Origin: Closterium sp. NIES-65
Lineage: Eukaryota; Streptophyta; Zygnematophyceae; Desmidiales; Closteriaceae
Length of the DNA stretch: 64,000 bases
Direction of reading: 5' to 3'
Assembly: GCA_948144175.1 (NCBI GenBank)
Contig: CANXME010002471.1
Coordinates: 1 to 64,000, forward strand
Shown here: positions 59,662 through 64,000 of the stretch, piece by piece
Numbering within the stretch: the stretch's first letter is position 1
Layout: each line of letters opens with the position of its first letter
Made by a program: the position numbers and the translations under genes
The notes under the pieces: generated by a model
Told to the model about the DNA's origin: nothing
The model's database searches: none
The model's input: the letters and a program-made list of their open reading frames with translations, nothing else

Positions 59662-60164
59662 TGTTGGTGTAAGGGCCTAATAAACTCAAGCTATTAAGAC
59701 TTTATCACACTTAAAACCTCTCCTCGGGGTCACCTCCAAGGGTCCTTGGGTGCCTGGTACAAGACCAGCCCCTATCCTCGGGTCCGAGTTTGTAGAGAGA
59801 GGGATCAAGAGGGACTTAGTCAAAACAGCAAGAGTACCTTGAACGTCGCGCAGCGTATCGTGCAGACCGTCGATCGGATTAAGCTGAAAATTTCCTATAT
59901 CGAAGCCCACTCTAAGAGCTTTAAAATAAGCCAAGTTGCCGCACGAAAAGTTTTGCCATTACGAAGTTATGGCTCGGACAGCGTTAGCCTAGCGTTGGAG
60001 TGCTAGCGTACTAGCGTTGACTCGGGTAGCATTCCGCCGTCGCAGCGCGTAGAAAGGAAATTCCAGCAAGGAAGGAATTCGCTTGAATCAAATTGACTAT
60101 ATTCAGGTACAAACAGAGAAGGAATATATAGTTCTAGCTAGCATGGACCTTGGGAATAAACCTG
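59662..60164 (-). repeat. B6 5' LTR, incomplete
   Basis: About 503 bp, then a sudden switch at AAACCTGG to gag sequence on the plus strand. Confidence 0.9.
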
Positions 60165-63100
60165 GTTGTCCGCGTTGCGCCTAAGCGAGGGAGAGCCGAT
60201 ACAACCCATCCTGGACAAGATGCGTGATCTCTACGCAAAGCTGGCGATCGCGGGAATCACCTACCCGGAGCAGACCAAGTGCCTGAAGATGCTCTCGCTG
60301 CTGCCGGAATCGTGGCTTCAATTCACGAGCGGATTGAGCCTGCCGCAGAACCAGAGCTCGTGGACACTCGAGTGGGTGCGGACAAAGATTCTGGAGGAGG
60401 ACTTCCGTCGCCGCCAACTGAGGGGTGGAGACGACGGCAGCAGCGGCTACGGGATGCAAGGGAGCCGGCCTGCCAAAGGACGTGGCTTCGGTGGTGCTGG
60501 ACGCGGTGCAAAGAAAGACGACGACTCCAACGACCAACAAGGAGGTACCGGTTGGGGTCGCGGTGCGAAATCTGGACGTGGGGGTAAGTCGGGTGCTGGT
60601 GGCAAAATGAAAGGGAGTTGCTGGTATTGTGAGAAGGAAGGGCACCCCTGGTTTTTGTGCTATAAGAAACCCGATGGATGGACCCCCCAGAATCGTCACC
60701 AGGATGGCGGCGCGCGGAGGAACCAGAAAAACGGCGCCAACATGGTCGCTGATTCGTCGGACAACAACCCGAAGGGCAACGGCGGTGTGGAGAAGAAGAA
60801 GGAGCGCACCGCGGGCCAATTCTTCCATATGGGAGACAAGGGGGAGCAAGGAGACGCCTCTGCCAAGGTTGGAGCAGAGCTGCACCCCCTGGATTATTGG
60901 GTGTTGGACACAGGCGCTGCTTGGACGATGACGCCGCGAAAAGACCTACTGGACCACGTACAAGCTGCGTTGATCAACGAGGTGTGCTCCGCCTCTGGAC
61001 ACGCGCTGAAGGTGGCTGGTGCGGGACGAGCTGCGTTTAAGGGAGCGGATGGCAAGCCGGTGGTGCTGCACGACGTTCTCCTTGTTCCTGAACTCAAGGC
61101 CAACCTCATCTCCCTCCGTAAGCTTGGCAAGGCTGGGGTGAGCACTAGCACGGATGGGGCACGCACTTACAAGGGGCAGCTGGGCAATCGGGTGCTTTGG
61201 GATCTGCACGAGAGTACAGACGTGTACAGATCCATGTGGCAGCTGCCGGCGTTGGCGTGGCATGGTGGGGGGCAGGCTGGAGAGGGGTCTGCATCCCAGG
61301 GGGAGTGCAACGCCGTTGGAGGGGTTGGTGTAAAGTGTCGGCCAGATCTGGGGAGACGGATTGGGCAACTGCACACCGACGTTTGGGGCATGTGGCAATG
61401 CCTTTGCTGAAGCAGCTGGAGAAGGATGGAGCCGTTAAGGGCTTGAAGCTGAACGGACAACCACCCGATGATAACTGTGAAATTTGCCTCCTTTCAAAGT
61501 TCACCCGTTTCCCCTTCCATAGTGTGGCTGGCAGGAGCAAAAAGCCGTTGGAGCTGGTCCAAATGGACTTGGTGGGGCCGCTGCCGGTGCAAGGGCACAA
61601 GGGGGAGCGGTACTTCCTAACCATAATGGATGACTGGAGCAGGCTAATGTGGGCGTATCCACTGAAGCAGAAAGATTACGCCGCCTCTACGATTCGAGAC
61701 GATTGGCTGCCGTTAGTGGAGAAGCAAGCGGAGTGTGTGGTGAAGCAGATTAGGACAGATCGGGGTGGTGAGTTCCTTGGAGCTGAGATGACGGCCTGGC
61801 TCAAGAAGCAGGGCATCCAGAGGGAGCTGACCACGGCTTACACCCCACAGTCCAACGGTGTAGCAGAACGGGCGAACCGGACAATTCTGGAGACAGCTAT
61901 GGCGCTGCTCATAGAATCTGGGCTGGGCAACTTGATGTGGCCCCATGCTGTTCGGCACGCTACCGTCGCTAGGAAGCCGTTAGAGAGGTTGGGGATGACT
62001 CGTGGGTGCCATTGGAGAGGTGGCTTGGGAGGAAGCCGCCGGTGGACATGCTGAGGGTGTTCGGTGCATGGCAATCGCCCATGTCCCCAAGACCTACCGC
62101 AGTAAGTTGGGGGCGAGTGCAATCTGGTGTGTGCATTTGGGGCTGGCTGCTGAGAGCAAGAGATGGCTGCTGTGGGAACCTTCCAAGGGTGTGTTGTTTG
62201 ACAGCAGAGATGTGAAGTTTGTTGAGGGCATGATGTATGGGAGCTGGGAGAAACAGCCGGAGGCCAGGGTGTCCCAGCAAATGGAGCAGATCACCATGCA
62301 GCTGGACCTGACTCCTAGTGTGTGGGAGGAGGGAGAGGAGGGAGCTGCAAAGGGTGGTGATGGAAAGAAGGTACAGGAGGCACCTGCTGGTGGAGAAAAT
62401 GATATGGAGACTAGCACTAGTGGAGCTGCTGGATCTAAGGGGAGAGAGCAGCAGCAGGGGAAAACTAAGAAGCCGAAGGGTGTCGTTATGAAGGGATGGG
62501 AGACACCCGTCTCCAGGCCAGGACGTACCCGTATGGCTACTAACAAGCTGACTGCAGGAGCTGATGTAGCGGAGCAGCAGCTTGGGACCGAGGAGGCATT
62601 GCTGATTCTACCGCATGGCTATGATCTGGATGAGGAAGATGAATCTGCCTACTGTTTTCTTGCCCCTGCACCAGAGGAACCAGCTAGCATGGAGGAGGCA
62701 TTAGCTGGACCAGATAGGGAGAAGTGGCTGGTTTCCATGGATGCTGAATACCAGAGCCTGCTAGAGAATGGGACATAGGAGCTGGTGGTGCTGCCTGAGG
62801 GGAAGAAAGCCGTACAGTGCAAGTGGGTGCTAAGGATCAAGACCGATGACAAGAGACAGGTCACCATCTACAAGAGTAGGCTGGTGGCTAAGGGGTTTAT
62901 GCAGAAGGAGAAGCGGGACTTCAATGAGATCTTTGCTCCCACTGCCAAACCCCCTACCCTCCGTGTCTTGTTGGCAGATGCAACCGTTCGTGGGAAATTC
63001 ATCATTCAGATGGATATATCAACGCCATTCCGCAGTGGGATTTTAGAGAAGGAGGTGTTCATGACGCAGCCACCTGGGTATGAGGATGGTACGGGCAGGG

Positions 63101-64000
63101 TGTGCAAGCTGAAAAAGTCCATCTACGGCTTGAAGCAGGCGCCACGCTGCTGGTACCAGAAGTTGGCAGCTGTTTTAGAGGAGATGGGATTCAGGACCAG
63201 CAGCTGTGATGAGAGCCTCTTTCTCAAGGGGGAGGGGGAGAAGCTGGTGCTGTTTCTGGTCTATGTGGACGACATTCTTCTCTTTAGCAGCAGCATGAAG
63301 AAGATCCAGAAGGTGCAGCAGCAGCTGATGGAGAACTTCAAGTGCAAGAACCTTGGGGAGGTAAAGTACTACCTCGGGATGCACGTGGAGAGGGATCTGG
63401 ATCACATGTCGTTGAAGCTGCACCAGGAGAAGTTCATCAAGGAGCTTGGGGAGAAGTACGGAATTGAGAATGAGCGCAAGGTTGCAACTCCCCTGCCAGC
63501 AGAATTCAAGCTTGTGAAAGCTGCAGAGGATGAAGGGGTTGAAGCCGAGGAGCAGCAGCAATTTCAGTCCTTGGTGGGCAGCCTCTTGTATGCAGCAGTT
63601 CACACGAGGCCCGACATCTCTTTCTCGGTTGGACAGCTGGCCAGGGTGGTGCAGAATCCATCAGAGGAGCAGGTGGATGCAGCTGAGCGTGTGGTGAAGT
63701 ATCTGAACTCTCACCCAAGCATTGGAGTTCAATACTCCGCATCTGCACAGGTGAAGCAGAAAGGGGTTGAGGTGCTGAAAGAGAAGGGGGAGAGCCTTGG
63801 AGAAGGCAAGCTCTTTCTCACTTGCTTTACCGATGCTACGTGGGCCTCTGAGAAGGAGGATTCCTCATCAGTGGGAGGATACATCTGCGTAGTTGGAGGA
63901 GGACCTGTTAGTTGGAGGTCAATGAAGCAGACTAAGACAGCACTCTCTTCTGTGGAATCAGAGTACATGGCGATGTTCCATCGGGTGAAGGAGGTGATTT
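60165..64000 (+). mobile_element. Copia family B, copy B7, partial, runs off the window
   Basis: Plus orientation. It begins inside gag (ALRLSEGEPIQPILDKMRD) without LTR or primer site and continues through zinc knuckle (60.62 kb), protease (60.9 kb), integrase (61.35-62.1 kb), RT (62.8-63.6 kb) into RNase H at the window edge. Several breaks. Confidence 0.92.
60166..64000 (+). pseudogene. B7 gag-pol remnant
   Basis: CWYCEKEGHPWFLC near 60.62 kb, WVLDTGAAWTMTPRKDLL near 60.9 kb, NGVAERANRTILE near 61.86 kb, YVDDILLF near 63.26 kb and SSVESEYMAMFHRVKEV near the edge show the family B polyprotein order. It is more worn than B4 or B6. Confidence 0.9.

Larger units (their letters stand above)
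53930..60164 (-). mobile_element. Copia family B, copy B6, nearly whole
   Basis: Minus orientation. Complete 3' LTR 53930-55022, inside 55023-59661, 5' LTR from 59662 cut at about 60164. Gag to RNase H is preserved with one very long frame of about 1,300 residues; about two breaks. It is inserted cleanly in the internal piece at 53929; the right flank has been replaced by copy B7. Confidence 0.93.

Overview
The window looks like nuclear DNA of a green-plant-lineage eukaryote (a streptophyte: charophyte alga, bryophyte or relative; the exact group cannot be decided from the sequence). The reasons are a leucine-rich-repeat receptor-like kinase (LRR-RLK) gene with an exactly 72-nt, phase-conserved LRR exon, Ty1/Copia and chromodomain Ty3/Gypsy retrotransposons primed by initiator-Met tRNA, and intron-rich sequence full of minisatellites. 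There is no operon, CRISPR array, rRNA or tRNA gene that I can support.

Layout. (1) 1-8752 is one unbroken 22-bp minisatellite with higher-order repeats of about 1,010 and 1,627 bp; it continues off the left edge. (2) 8890-27645, minus strand, holds pieces of one LRR-RLK gene: three LRR exons (27.6-26.1 kb), a Cys-rich and a transmembrane segment (25.9-25.1 kb), four kinase exons (24.16-22.94 kb) and a further kinase C-lobe exon at 8890-9013. The gene is split between its activation-loop exon and that C-lobe exon by a Ty1/Copia element (family A, 9037-22662, 5-bp target-site duplication). Family A itself carries a 6.06-kb Gypsy chromovirus in its left LTR and a solo LTR of a second Copia family (B) in its pol region, both with perfect 5-bp target duplications. 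This gives a readable order: A first, then the Gypsy and B insertions. (3) 27646-28901 is non-coding flank with TGTTCG/CGAACA-rich islands. (4) 28902-64000 is a cluster of at least seven copies or pieces of Copia family B (about 6.86 kb when full length; LTR about 1,093 bp). They are arranged in nearly alternating orientation (+ - + - + - - +), with clean nested edges and three inverted junctions, one of which makes a palindrome with arms of about 1 kb.

The only host gene recognised is the LRR-RLK, presumably a plasma-membrane receptor. Its kinase exons carry several one-base frame breaks, some in homopolymers and others in short repeated runs, so it is either a young pseudogene or an intact gene in a noisy assembly. 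All other long reading frames are retrotransposon fossils or artefacts of the minisatellite. I did not find a convincing new biological system; the most unusual items are the giant splice-donor-like minisatellite, the 17-bp array that multiplies a kinase exon's splice donor, and the alternating palindromic array of family B.
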